A model generated the notes under the pieces. It was not told the origin of the DNA and ran no database searches. It was given only the letters and a program-made list of their open reading frames with translations. Position numbers and translations under genes: made by a program. From Halorubellus sp034808145 (GTDB taxonomy: Archaea > Halobacteriota > Halobacteria > Halobacteriales > Natrialbaceae), in contig NZ_JAXHGM010000002.1 in assembly GCF_034808145.1 (NCBI RefSeq), positions 124,001 through 188,000 of the forward strand: DNA of 64,000 nt, read 5' to 3'. Below are positions 17,499 through 25,370 of the stretch, piece after piece (the stretch's first letter is position 1; every line of letters starts with the position of its first letter).

Positions 17499-18645
17499 CC
17501 TCGTCATCTTCCACCAACTCCTCCAAATTATCTTCGCTCTCCTCCCGGATGGACTCGATGTTGTCCTGCGCTTCGATGGCGACCTGCTGGAGCTCCTTGA
17601 TGCGGGGCACGTCGTTCACGCCCGACAGCAGGATGCAGGACGCGACCTGTGGCTCGTTCACGGGGAAGTCGCCACCGCGAACCTCCATCGACCCGGTCTG
17701 CTCCTCGAGCCACTTCCGCCCGCGCTCTATCCCTTTCCGGTTCAGGTGCTTGGGCGGGCCGGACATGACGAGGAGCGCGCGTTCGGCGCCCTCGATCTCG
17801 CAGGGGAGCGTCAGTCGACCGAGCGCGGCCTTTCGCACCAGCGAGGTGATGCGGTTCGTCGTGTGCGCGGTGTCGACCTGCTCGTCGCTTCCCGTGAAGC
17901 GGGAGAGGAGGCCACCGCCGTCGTCGAGGTCGACGTCCTCGCTCGCGTACCCGACGGTGGAGACGCCACCGCCCGCGAGCGTGTTGATGATTTCGCTGGA
18001 GTCGACGACCGACTCCGCGACCTCGTCGCCTTCGCCGACCTCGCCCGCGCCGAACAGCACGCCGAAGCGCGTGACGATCTCCTTGTTGATGTCGTCGTAG
18101 CCGCCTTCGACTGACTCGCCGGCCTGCCGCCAGGAGTCGTTGTCGAACACGAGGAGGTTGTCGACCTCGCGCACGAACGTCTGGAACGAGCGCGCGGCGT
18201 TCAGCGTGTAGATGCCGCCCTCGTCGCTCCCCGGCAGGACGCCGAGGCCGTACACGGGAATCGTGTAGATGCGCTTGAGGTGCTTCGCGAGGACCGGGGC
18301 GCCACCCGAGCCGGTCCCGCCGCCCATCCCGGCGACGACGAGGAACGCGTCGACCTCGTGGGTCGGGATCGAGTCGATCGCGCCCTGTACCTCGTCGACG
18401 TCCTCCTCGGCGATTTCCGCGCCGAGCTCGTTGTCCGCACCTACGCCGTGTCCTTTCACGCGAGATTGCCCGATGAGTACCCGGTTCTCCTGCTCGATGT
18501 TCTCGAGGCCCATCAGGTCCGCTTTCGCGGTGTTCACCGCGATAGCGGCGCGGACGATGCCGCTCCCGGTCCGCTCGTCGTATTGGACGAAGCGGTCCAC
18601 GATCTTCCCGCCTGCCTGACCGAATCCGATCATCGCCAGTTTCAT
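17476..18645 (-). CDS. cetZ: CetZ tubulin/FtsZ-like GTPase
   Basis: Cytoskeletal GTPase of the archaeal CetZ family, which polymerises and, in Haloferax, controls cell shape and motility rather than division. The start MKLAMIGFGQAGGKIVDRF and the tubulin signature GMGGGTGSG (here GMGGGTGSGGAP) are diagnostic; NTAKADL and the LFGAGEVGEGDE loop fit too. 389 residues from the ATG at 18645, close to the CetZ1 length. The C terminus is acidic (EDNLEELVEDDEDELDPLF). First gene of the cetZ-membrane protein-cofC operon. Two TATA-like boxes lie upstream. Confidence 0.93.
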   Translation of the reverse strand: MKLAMIGFGQAGGKIVDRFVQYDERTGSGIVRAAIAVNTAKADLMGLENIEQENRVLIGQSRVKGHGVGADNELGAEIAEEDVDEVQGAIDSIPTHEVDAFLVVAGMGGGTGSGGAPVLAKHLKRIYTIPVYGLGVLPGSDEGGIYTLNAARSFQTFVREVDNLLVFDNDSWRQAGESVEGGYDDINKEIVTRFGVLFGAGEVGEGDEVAESVVDSSEIINTLAGGGVSTVGYASEDVDLDDGGGLLSRFTGSDEQVDTAHTTNRITSLVRKAALGRLTLPCEIEGAERALLVMSGPPKHLNRKGIERGRKWLEEQTGSMEVRGGDFPVNEPQVASCILLSGVNDVPRIKELQQVAIEAQDNIESIREESEDNLEELVEDDEDELDPLF

Positions 18646-18706
18646 GGTTTGAAGGGGGGCTCCGTTGGCTTGATTAGAGAGTGATGAACAACATAAGGCT
18701 TTGGAT

Positions 18707-18716
18707 GGTTTAAATA
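18707..18716 (-). promoter_or_regulatory. TATA box of cetZ
   Basis: On the minus strand, TATATTTAAA in an A+T-rich patch; a start about 27 bp downstream gives a leader of roughly 35-40 nt. A weaker CTTATG at about 18692-18698 is an alternative. Confidence 0.5.
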
Positions 18717-19037
18717 TACACGCGCCATCACTTTCGGGACGATAATCGCCCGACGGTGGCTGCTTCGAACGGAATGTAGGCACACGTTATCGAGAAAATT
18801 CCGTGACACGAACCCGTTCTATTTAAGTTGTGGCGCGTAGCCGGCTCCTCCACCGACCGCGTATCCCGTCTTCAAGCCGTGCTTGGCGCGGATTCGAGCG
18901 TCTCGGGCTGCGCTTGCCGATGGCGAGTGGAGGGTATCGACCGCGAGCCAGCGCTCGGGCGAGGTGCTGTCGCCGGTGTCGACGACGAACCGAGCGCTCG
19001 GGCGGGACGACCACCGGACGTCTCGGGCCGTGGTCGG
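18717..19037. other. Gene-free stretch between cetZ and the NDUFA9-like gene
   Basis: No convincing coding sequence. It holds a plus-strand TATA-like CTATTTAAG near 18818-18826 without an evident downstream gene, so a small RNA or an unrecognised short protein is possible. Confidence 0.4.
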
Positions 19038-19970
19038 TCAGACGGCGCTCGCGGAGTCCGTCCGCGACGTCGCGGCGTCGCCGTCCTCGGCGACACCGAG
19101 GTAGTCAGCGAGCGTCCGCAGTTCGCTCTCGTCGACGCCGAACGCGGTCACGTCGTTCTCCGCGACCGTGTTCTGTATCTTCAACGCCTTCGCCTGCTCG
19201 GGGCCGAACGGGACGAACGGCACCGGCCCCGCCATCGTCAACCCGGTCTTCATGAACCACATCGGGAGCGTCACCATCTTCGGGTGCTTACCTTCGGCGG
19301 CCCACGCGAGCTCGGTGACCTCGCGCATCGTCAGGACCTCCGGGCCACCGATCTCGTAGACCTCGCCGCGATGCGAGTCGTCCTCGACGGCGTCGGCCAG
19401 CAGCGGCGCGAAGTCCTCGATCCAGATGGGTTGGAACTCGTTCGTCCCGCCCGCTGGCAGCGGCGCGACCACCGGCGTCGTCAGTTGCTTGGTGAACCCG
19501 ACGAACTCGCCGCCGTCACCGAATATCACGGACGGGCGGAACATGGTCCAGTCCAGTTCCGACTCGCGGACGATGCTCTCGGCCTCGCCCTTCGACCGGA
19601 TGTAGGAGGTGAGGCCCTCGGGGTCAGCGCCGAGCGCGCTCATCTGGACGAGGTCGTCGACGTCGTGGTTCTCGCACGCCTCGACGACGTTCGCGGTCCC
19701 CTGCGTGTGCACGAGGTCGTGACTGAGGCCGCGCGCCGGCTTGAACAGCGGGGAGAGCGCGACGAGGTTCACGGCCGCGTCCATCCCCTCGAAGTGGCTC
19801 TCGAAGGAGTCGTACGCGCTCACGTCCCCCATGGCCGTGTCGACGGCGTCGGGGAGGTCCGCCCCGCTCGGGTTCCGCGCCAGGGCGGTCACGTCGTGCC
19901 CGCGGTCGGCGAGCACGCGACAGACGTGTCGGCCCACGAATCCGGTTCCGCCAGCGACGATAACTTTCAT
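19038..19970 (-). CDS. NAD(P)-binding oxidoreductase, NDUFA9-like extended SDR
   Basis: Atypical short-chain dehydrogenase of the complex I NDUFA9 subfamily. The Rossmann motif GGTGFVGRHV is at residues 7-16 (VIVAGGTGFVGRHVCRVL), followed by LARNPSGADLP and AAVNLVAL. The catalytic Tyr-x3-Lys is present as YIRSKGEAE, and the C terminus carries a membrane-leaning segment (LPMWFMKTGLTMAGPVPFVPF). In archaea such proteins act on unknown substrates or as quinone/NADH-linked accessory factors; the exact reaction is open. 310 residues from the ATG at 19970, monocistronic. Confidence 0.88.
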   Translation of the reverse strand: MKVIVAGGTGFVGRHVCRVLADRGHDVTALARNPSGADLPDAVDTAMGDVSAYDSFESHFEGMDAAVNLVALSPLFKPARGLSHDLVHTQGTANVVEACENHDVDDLVQMSALGADPEGLTSYIRSKGEAESIVRESELDWTMFRPSVIFGDGGEFVGFTKQLTTPVVAPLPAGGTNEFQPIWIEDFAPLLADAVEDDSHRGEVYEIGGPEVLTMREVTELAWAAEGKHPKMVTLPMWFMKTGLTMAGPVPFVPFGPEQAKALKIQNTVAENDVTAFGVDESELRTLADYLGVAEDGDAATSRTDSASAV

Positions 19971-20183
19971 ATCCGATAGATGAACCGGTAGGCAGATAAG
20001 CGCTAGCCCAACGGGCGGCCGTCCGCCGTCCGTCGGGAACACCGGATGGACCCCCACGGACGGTCCCAGCTCGCGGCGGTGTCGCTCCGGCGGTCGGTCC
20101 CGGCTCGTGGCCGCGCCGTCCCGACGGTCCGGGAGCGAGCGGGGAGCGGAAGCGTAAGGTGCTCGCGTCCGCTACGACGGCGC

Positions 20184-20879
20184 ATGCTCGTCACGCTCGA
20201 AGGCCTCGACGGGAGCGGGAAGACGACCGTCTGGGAGGCCCTGCACGACGTCTACCCGGACGCGGTCTTCACGCGCGAACCCACGGACTCGCCGTACGGC
20301 GACGCGGTCTACCGGTCCATCGAGGACGACGACGCGGACCCGCTCGCGGAGCTGTTCACGTTCGTCGCGGACCACGCCGACCACCTGTCTCGGGTCGTTC
20401 GCCCGGCGCTCGCGGAGGGCGACCTCGTCGTCTCCGACCGCTACGTCGACTCGCGGTGCGCGTACCAGGGCGCGAGCCTGGAGGGCGTCGTCGACCGGCC
20501 CGTCGAGTACGTGCGCGGCGTCCACCAGCCGTTCACCGTCCAGCCGGACCTCACGATCTACCTCGACGTGGACCCGGAGACGGCGGTCGAGCGCTCGGGT
20601 GCGACAAACAAGTTCGAGCAGTTCCAGCACCTCTCGGCGGTCCGCGAGAACTACGAGCGACTCCGGGAGCGGATGCCCGAGCGGTTCGTGCGCGTGGACG
20701 CGACCCAGTCGCCGGAGGCGGTCCTGGACGAGGTCGAGCACGTCATCGAGGCGGTCGTCGAGGACGGCGGACGTCGGGCGGCGGGCTACGACCCGCTCGA
20801 CGCGGGCGAGGGCGAGCGCGAGGAGTACCAGGGCGTCGGCGACGGGCTCGGCGAGGGCGTCCGCGACCCCGACGCCTGA
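20184..20879 (+). CDS. tmk: Thymidylate kinase
   Basis: Phosphorylates dTMP to dTDP. The P loop EGLDGSGKT is at 6-14; FTREPTDSPYG is the substrate-binding segment, SDRYVDSRCAYQG the DRY-type motif, and TIYLDVDPETAVERS the lid-side strand. 231 residues; an acidic tail of about 30 residues (GEGEREEYQGVGDGLGEGV) extends beyond the usual C terminus, typical of haloarchaeal salt adaptation. Start at the ATG at 20184; the frame upstream is Arg-rich and non-coding. Confidence 0.93.
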   Translation: MLVTLEGLDGSGKTTVWEALHDVYPDAVFTREPTDSPYGDAVYRSIEDDDADPLAELFTFVADHADHLSRVVRPALAEGDLVVSDRYVDSRCAYQGASLEGVVDRPVEYVRGVHQPFTVQPDLTIYLDVDPETAVERSGATNKFEQFQHLSAVRENYERLRERMPERFVRVDATQSPEAVLDEVEHVIEAVVEDGGRRAAGYDPLDAGEGEREEYQGVGDGLGEGVRDPDA

Positions 20880-20919
20880 CCGCCCCGAGGGGTCCTCGCG
20901 GGTCGTGCGGTGGCGCGGG

Positions 20920-21246
20920 TCACCGGGAGTCGAGCGACTCGGGGAGGTCGACCTCGTCGGGCGAGGGCATCCAGAAGTAGTCGAACGTGATACCGAGCAT
21001 GAGCGGCATCGCGATGACGACGAGGACGGCGGTGTACCGCGACCCGAGGTTCCCGCCGATGCCGAAGATGCCCGAGAGGACGAGCGTGGAGACGAACAGG
21101 ACGAACGCGCCGCCGAACGCCGCGTATATCGCGCTCCCCCACCCCGTCTCCAGCCGGTTCCTGAACAGTCGCGTGACGACGGCGGCCAGCGCGGTGTGGA
21201 CCACCACGAGCACGCCGATGCCGACGAGTCCGACGGTCGTGACCAT
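20920..21246 (-). CDS. Small membrane protein (three predicted helices)
   Basis: 108 residues from the ATG at 21246, with three hydrophobic segments (VGLVGIGVLVVVHTALAAVV, AAFGGAFVLFVSTLVLSGIF, TAVLVVIAMPLMLGITFDYF) and an acidic C terminus (MPSPDEVDLPESLDSR). Not recognised beyond being a haloarchaeal-type hypothetical. Convergent with tmk, divergent from the E1-alpha gene. Confidence 0.65.
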   Translation of the reverse strand: MVTTVGLVGIGVLVVVHTALAAVVTRLFRNRLETGWGSAIYAAFGGAFVLFVSTLVLSGIFGIGGNLGSRYTAVLVVIAMPLMLGITFDYFWMPSPDEVDLPESLDSR

Positions 21247-21450
21247 ACCTGGGGGTCGGGGCTCCACGAACTAACCCCCATCGACGCATCACCGGGGAGG
21301 GCTGTCGCGTCGAACCCCATCGCAGCCGAGTTCGCGTCTCACGTAGACCTCATCGCGACCCGTGCTGCTGGAGTCACTTACTCGCGCTCGAAGTAGCGTT
21401 CTCGGGGACGGACCGCAAGTGCTTTTTCCGGAGCGCCGGGAGGCGAGAGC

Positions 21451-22500
21451 ATGCATCGGGTCATCGGCGAGCGCGACCTCGCGGACACGCCGTTCTCGGC
21501 GGACGAGGCGCGCGCGCTCTATCGGGACATGGTACGTGCACGACGGTTCGACGAGCGCGCGCTGGCACTCCAGCGTCGCGGCTGGATGAGCGGCTACCCG
21601 CCGTACAAGGGCCAGGAGGCGTCGCAGGTCGGTGCGGCGCACGCGATGGCGTCGTCGGACTGGCTGTTCCCGACGTACCGCTCGAACGGCATGCAGATCG
21701 CGCGGGACGTCCCGATGAGCGACGTCCTCCTCTTCCGCCGGGGGTTCCCGGAGTACGAGAGCGAGCACGACGTCCCGAACTTCCCGCAGGCGGTCCCCAT
21801 CGCGACGCAGATCCCCCACGCCGCTGGCGCGGGGATGGCGATGAACTACCGCAGCGAGGACGAGACGGCGGCGCTCTGTTACTTCGGTGACGGCGCGACC
21901 TCCGAGGGCGACTTCCACGAGGGCCTGAACTTCGCGGGCGTGTTCGACGCGCCGGTCGTGTTCTTCTGCGAGAACAACAACTGGGCGATCTCGCTGCCGC
22001 GCGAGCGCCAGACGGCGGCGGACTCCATCGCGCAACGCGGCGAGGCGTACGGGATGATGGGCGGGCAGGTCGACGGGAACGACCCGCTCGCGGTCCGAGA
22101 GTTCACGGAGAGCGCGCTCGAGTCGGCGCGCGAGGGCGAGCCCGTGCTCGTCGAGAGCCTCACGTACCGGCAGGGCGCGCACACGACGAGCGACGACCCG
22201 TCGCGGTACCGCGACGACGAGGCGGACCTCCCCGAGTGGCGGACGCGCGACCCGCTCGAGCGCTACGAGGAGTACCTCTTCGAGCAGGACGTCCTCACCG
22301 ACGAGTACGTCGACACCATCTACGAGGAGGCCGACGAGGAGCTCGACGACGCCATCGAGACCGCGGAGAACACCGAGCCGGAGGACGTCGGGGACGTCTT
22401 CGAGCACGTCTACGACGAGGTCCCGGACGGACTCCGCGAGCAGCAGGCGTTCATGGAGTCGTTCGCGGCCGAGCACGACGTGAAGGAGCTCGACCACTAG
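21451..22500 (+). CDS. 2-oxoacid dehydrogenase E1 alpha subunit (PdhA-like)
   Basis: Thiamine-diphosphate-dependent alpha subunit that decarboxylates a 2-oxoacid and passes the acyl group to lipoyl-E2. The ThDP motif is complete: GDGATSEGDFHEGLNFAGVF ending at the NN of CENNNWAIS. QRRGWMSGYPPYKGQEASQVG and the phosphorylation-loop-like YRQGAHTTSDDPSRYR are also typical. 349 residues. No E1-beta, E2 or E3 gene is adjacent, so either the partner is encoded elsewhere or this is one of the orphan paralogues seen in haloarchaea. Pyruvate, branched-chain acids or acetoin are all possible substrates. Confidence 0.85.
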   Translation: MHRVIGERDLADTPFSADEARALYRDMVRARRFDERALALQRRGWMSGYPPYKGQEASQVGAAHAMASSDWLFPTYRSNGMQIARDVPMSDVLLFRRGFPEYESEHDVPNFPQAVPIATQIPHAAGAGMAMNYRSEDETAALCYFGDGATSEGDFHEGLNFAGVFDAPVVFFCENNNWAISLPRERQTAADSIAQRGEAYGMMGGQVDGNDPLAVREFTESALESAREGEPVLVESLTYRQGAHTTSDDPSRYRDDEADLPEWRTRDPLERYEEYLFEQDVLTDEYVDTIYEEADEELDDAIETAENTEPEDVGDVFEHVYDEVPDGLREQQAFMESFAAEHDVKELDH

Positions 22501-22638
22501 ACTCGGCGCGGTCGACGCTCGCGGGTGGTCGAACCGCAGGCAGTAGAAGGTGGTCAAATCCCGGGCGGTAGCGGTGGTCGAACCGCAGATAGCGGCGGGT
22601 GGTCGCGGTCCTTCGTTCTCTGGTCTCGGCGCGCCGGG

Positions 22639-22869
22639 TCAGTTCATCGAGATGTAGGTCTTGGTGTCGGCGACGCCGTCGAGTTGCTGCATCTCGCTGG
22701 AGACGGTGTGGAGGATGTCGTACACTTCGGGGGCGTCGACCTCGCTGATGATGTCGTAGTTCCCGGCGACGATGTGGGCGGCGTGGACGGGCTCGATGTC
22801 GCGGATCTGCGCGAGGAGGTCCTCGGACTTCCCGGCGGCGGTCTTGACCATGATGAACGCGTGAACCAT
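22639..22869 (-). CDS. Lrp/AsnC effector-domain (RAM) protein
   Basis: A 76-residue stand-alone RAM/AsnC ligand-binding domain (MVHAFIMVKTAAGKSED, IVAGNYDIISEVDAPEVYDIL, VSSEMQQLDGVADTKTYI) without the HTH that Lrp regulators carry. These domains form dimers or larger rings that bind amino acids. It is divergent from trkA, on whose other side a second copy is encoded; the shared locus suggests it modulates TrkA-type potassium regulation, but this is inference. A TATA-like TTTTTTGAC about 27 bp before the start makes it leaderless, with a 15-bp inverted repeat in between. Confidence 0.85.
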   Translation of the reverse strand: MVHAFIMVKTAAGKSEDLLAQIRDIEPVHAAHIVAGNYDIISEVDAPEVYDILHTVSSEMQQLDGVADTKTYISMN

Positions 22870-22871
22870 CG

Positions 22872-22886
22872 ACGTGTGGTACACGT
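22872..22886 (-). promoter_or_regulatory. Inverted-repeat operator of the RAM-domain gene
   Basis: Perfect inverted repeat ACGTGT, 3 bp, ACACGT located between the TATA-like box (near 22896) and the start codon at 22869. A repressor bound here would block initiation. Confidence 0.5.
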
Positions 22887-22966
22887 TGGCACGTCAAAAA
22901 ACTTCCCCTCGACCACCAGACGACGCCGGGGTAAGGTACTTGAAGGGGTCCGTCGTACACGGTAGT

Positions 22967-23659
22967 ATGCGGTTCGTTATCATAGGAGCTGGCCGAGTCG
23001 GACTTCGGACGGCCCGCGTCCTCCGCGAGGAGGGCCACGACGTGACGTTGCTCGAACGCGACGAACAGAAGGTCGAACGCGCACGCGACCAGGAGTTCAC
23101 CGTCGTCCAGGGCGACGGCTCCCGCGAGGACAAGCTCGAGGAGGCCGGGATCGCCGACGCCGACGCCGTCGGCGCCCTCACCGGCGACCTCAACACGAAC
23201 TTCGCCGCGTGCATGATCGCGAAACATCACGGCGCGCGCACCATCATGCGCATCGACGAGGACTACCGCGAGGACATCTACCGGAAGTACGCGGACGAGG
23301 TCGACGAGATTGTGTACCCCGAACGCCTCGGCGCCATCGGCGCGAAGAACGCCCTGCTGGGCGGCGACATCCGCGCGATCGCCGACATCGCCCAGAACCT
23401 CCAGATCGTCGAACTCTCCGTCACCGAAGCGTCGCCCGTGAAGGGCTACACCATCAGCGAACTCCAGCTCCCCGCGGACGCAACCGTCCTCGCGTTCGGC
23501 AAGGAAGGCCAGCCCGTCGGCATCCCGAACCCCGACGAGTCGCTCGAACTCGGCGACCGACTCGTCGTCCTCGCGGACTTCGGCGTGCTCGGCGACGTCA
23601 GACAGATAATCGTCGGCGACGCGAGCGGTCGCGCCGCCACCCTCACCGGAGGTGCTTGA
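22967..23659 (+). CDS. trkA: TrkA-type potassium transport regulator (TrkA-N, TrkA-C)
   Basis: Cytoplasmic regulator that binds NAD(H) and controls a Trk/Ktr-type potassium transporter; potassium is the main counter-ion in haloarchaea. The TrkA-N Rossmann motif is IIGAGRVGLRTARVL with an acidic LLERDEQKVERA after the second strand; the TrkA-C domain starts near residue 145 (EASPVKGYTISELQLP). 230 residues. The ATG at 22967 is preceded by a TATA-like box near 22938. A RAM-domain gene follows with a single base between them. No transporter gene is in the window. Confidence 0.92.
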   Translation: MRFVIIGAGRVGLRTARVLREEGHDVTLLERDEQKVERARDQEFTVVQGDGSREDKLEEAGIADADAVGALTGDLNTNFAACMIAKHHGARTIMRIDEDYREDIYRKYADEVDEIVYPERLGAIGAKNALLGGDIRAIADIAQNLQIVELSVTEASPVKGYTISELQLPADATVLAFGKEGQPVGIPNPDESLELGDRLVVLADFGVLGDVRQIIVGDASGRAATLTGGA

Positions 23660-23660
23660 G

Positions 23661-23894
23661 ATGCCAGTCACCGCGTACATCATGATCAAGGCGAACACGG
23701 GCGAGGCGGACAGGCTCAGAGACGACATCGAGGCCATCGCGGGCGTCGAGCACGCGTACATCGTCGCCGGCGACGTCGACATCATCGCGAAGGTCAGCGT
23801 CGACTCGCCCGGCGAGGTCAAGGACGTCGCCGCGACGCAGATACAGGGCATCACCGGCGTCGAGGACACCCAGACGTACATCGCGATGGACTAG
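23661..23894 (+). CDS. Lrp/AsnC effector-domain (RAM) protein, coupled to trkA
   Basis: 77 residues, a stand-alone RAM domain (TAYIMIKANTGEADRLRDDI, YIVAGDVDIIAKVSVDSPGEV, IQGITGVEDTQTYIAMD) related to the one on the other side of trkA (22639-22869). No DNA-binding part. It begins right after the trkA stop, which suggests translational coupling and a joint role. Confidence 0.87.
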   Translation: MPVTAYIMIKANTGEADRLRDDIEAIAGVEHAYIVAGDVDIIAKVSVDSPGEVKDVAATQIQGITGVEDTQTYIAMD

Positions 23895-23987
23895 CGCGGC
23901 ACGCCAGCTCCGTTCTCACCGCGCCGCCCGCCCGCACGACGACTGCGCGCGGACCGCGCGCCCATCCACGCCGCGGTCGTCGACGAC

Positions 23988-24530
23988 CTACAGGGGCGTG
24001 CCGCTGCGGTCGCCGCCGTCGTCCCCGGCGGTGTTCTGCGAGGCCTGCGACCGGAGGTCGGCGGCGACGCCGACGTAGTCGTATCCCGGGATGAGGCCCT
24101 GCAGCCACGTCCCCTCGACGTACTCGGCGAGCGCCTTCGCGTCGGCGACGCCCTCGGCGGCGTCCCAGGACTCGTACGCGAGTTCGACGCGAACGACCTC
24201 GGCGCCGCGGTCGAGGACCGGCGGGTCGCCGTAGCTCGTCTTCGCGACGTCGAACGCGTCCTCGAGTCGGCGCTCGAACGTGTCGAACCAGCCGTCCTCG
24301 ACGACCGGCGCGACGTCGTCCGGGTCCGCGACGGTCGCGGACAGCGTCGGCACGGGAACGACGACGGTGAACGCGCCGGCCTTCTCGGAGTCCGCGGCGG
24401 TGGCGGTGACTGTCACGTCGAACGCGGTCGAGTCGAGCGCGTACCCGTCGTCGGCCGGCGCGTACGCGTCGTGGCGCTCGAACGCGCTCGCGACGTCGCT
24501 CGGCGTGGCCGCGGCGTCGGTATCGGTCAT
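23988..24530 (-). CDS. Haloarchaeal hypothetical protein (DUF5813-like)
   Basis: 180 residues, acidic, no membrane segment. The opening MTDTDAAATPSDVASAFERH and the strand-rich region (YALDSTAFDVTVTATAADSE, TVVVPVPTLSATV) resemble a haloarchaeal family I know as DUF5813; that name is from memory. No catalytic motif recognised. The C-terminal 15 residues (ASQNTAGDDGGDRSGT) are low-complexity. It is 97 bp downstream of another hypothetical on the same strand (24628-25005), possibly cotranscribed. Confidence 0.7.
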   Translation of the reverse strand: MTDTDAAATPSDVASAFERHDAYAPADDGYALDSTAFDVTVTATAADSEKAGAFTVVVPVPTLSATVADPDDVAPVVEDGWFDTFERRLEDAFDVAKTSYGDPPVLDRGAEVVRVELAYESWDAAEGVADAKALAEYVEGTWLQGLIPGYDYVGVAADLRSQASQNTAGDDGGDRSGTPL

Positions 24531-24627
24531 GGACTCGCTATGGACTCCGCGGAGAAGGGGATTGCGTTCGCGGTCGGCCAGCGCCCGCACGGGGGCGGTG
24601 TCGGGAGTGGCGGACCCGGCGGTGGCG

Positions 24628-25005
24628 TTATCGGGCGTCGAGGACCTCGCGGAGCGCGCCCGCGAGCTCCTCGAAGTCCTTCAGGGTGAGGCCGTCGGTC
24701 GTGACGAACACGCCGCCGCGGTCGACGGCGACGCGGATGAGGAACCCGTTCTCGAACACGCGGATCGTGTACTCGTGCGCGCCGAGTTCGCTCCCGGCGT
24801 ACGCGGACTGCGTGGTCTCCCACTCGCGCCATTCGTGACCGACGAACGTCCCGAGGTCCGCGTCCCGCTCCAGGTCCCCGCGGAGGTACAGTTGCTCGTA
24901 GTCGTCCCGCGAGAAGTACGTCACGGAGCGGAGGCTGTCGCCGACTGCGGTGCGTGCGGCGGTCACGACCTGGTCCGCGACGTCGTCGTCGAGCAGAGTC
25001 GTCAT
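24628..25005 (-). CDS. Haloarchaeal hypothetical protein (DUF7522-like)
   Basis: 125 residues from the ATG at 25005. Alpha/beta protein: an N-terminal helix (DDDVADQVVTAARTAVG), a YFSRDDYEQLYLRGDLE segment, and a C-terminal strand/helix block (FENGFLIRVAVDRGGVFVTT, LTLKDFEELAGALREVL). From memory this resembles the family DUF7522; function unknown. Same strand as the gene downstream, so a two-gene operon is likely. Confidence 0.7.
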   Translation of the reverse strand: MTTLLDDDVADQVVTAARTAVGDSLRSVTYFSRDDYEQLYLRGDLERDADLGTFVGHEWREWETTQSAYAGSELGAHEYTIRVFENGFLIRVAVDRGGVFVTTDGLTLKDFEELAGALREVLDAR

Positions 25006-25132
25006 ACGAGTCTCCTCTCCCCACACAGTGAAAAACCACCCGCCACGCGGGGACGCCCCGACACCGTCCTCCGACCGTCGTGTGCGCTAATGCCCTGGAA
25101 TCTCAGGGTTCGGGCGCTCTCTGCGGCGACCG

Positions 25133-25270
25133 GGGGATTTAGGGTGTTTCGACGCTCACGTGGAGTTGGTCTTCGAGGATTCGGGGGCCCAGTCGCCGAC
25201 CGATTCAGGCACAGGTCGTCGACTGCAGGCGGCCACCCCTGCCATGCCCACTTCGGGTGGCCGCCAGGAC
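25133..25270 (+). ncRNA. Candidate small RNA with 3' hairpin
   Basis: In the 365-bp gap 25006-25370 a TATA-like GGATTTAG (25134-25141) is followed, about 90 bp later, by a perfect hairpin: GGCGGCCACCC (25228-25238), 16-nt loop, GGGTGGCCGCC (25255-25265). No coding frame of convincing composition spans it. The layout (promoter, about 60 nt, strong stem) would fit a short RNA starting near 25165; equally it could be the leader of the amidotransferase gene at 25371. Confidence 0.35.
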
Positions 25271-25370
25271 CACGCCGCGAGCGACGGCTCTCGTACCCGC
25301 GCTCTCGCGTGCTTCCTCCGGCGGTCGCTGGACCGTACCTTCAAGCCCGTACGTGTCGATAGGTCGGGGT

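Noticed and set aside
22526..22586. GTGGTCGAACCGCAG direct repeat pair after the E1-alpha gene
   Set aside because: Two imperfect short repeats near a stop, with no dyad or promoter link; likely chance or slippage.
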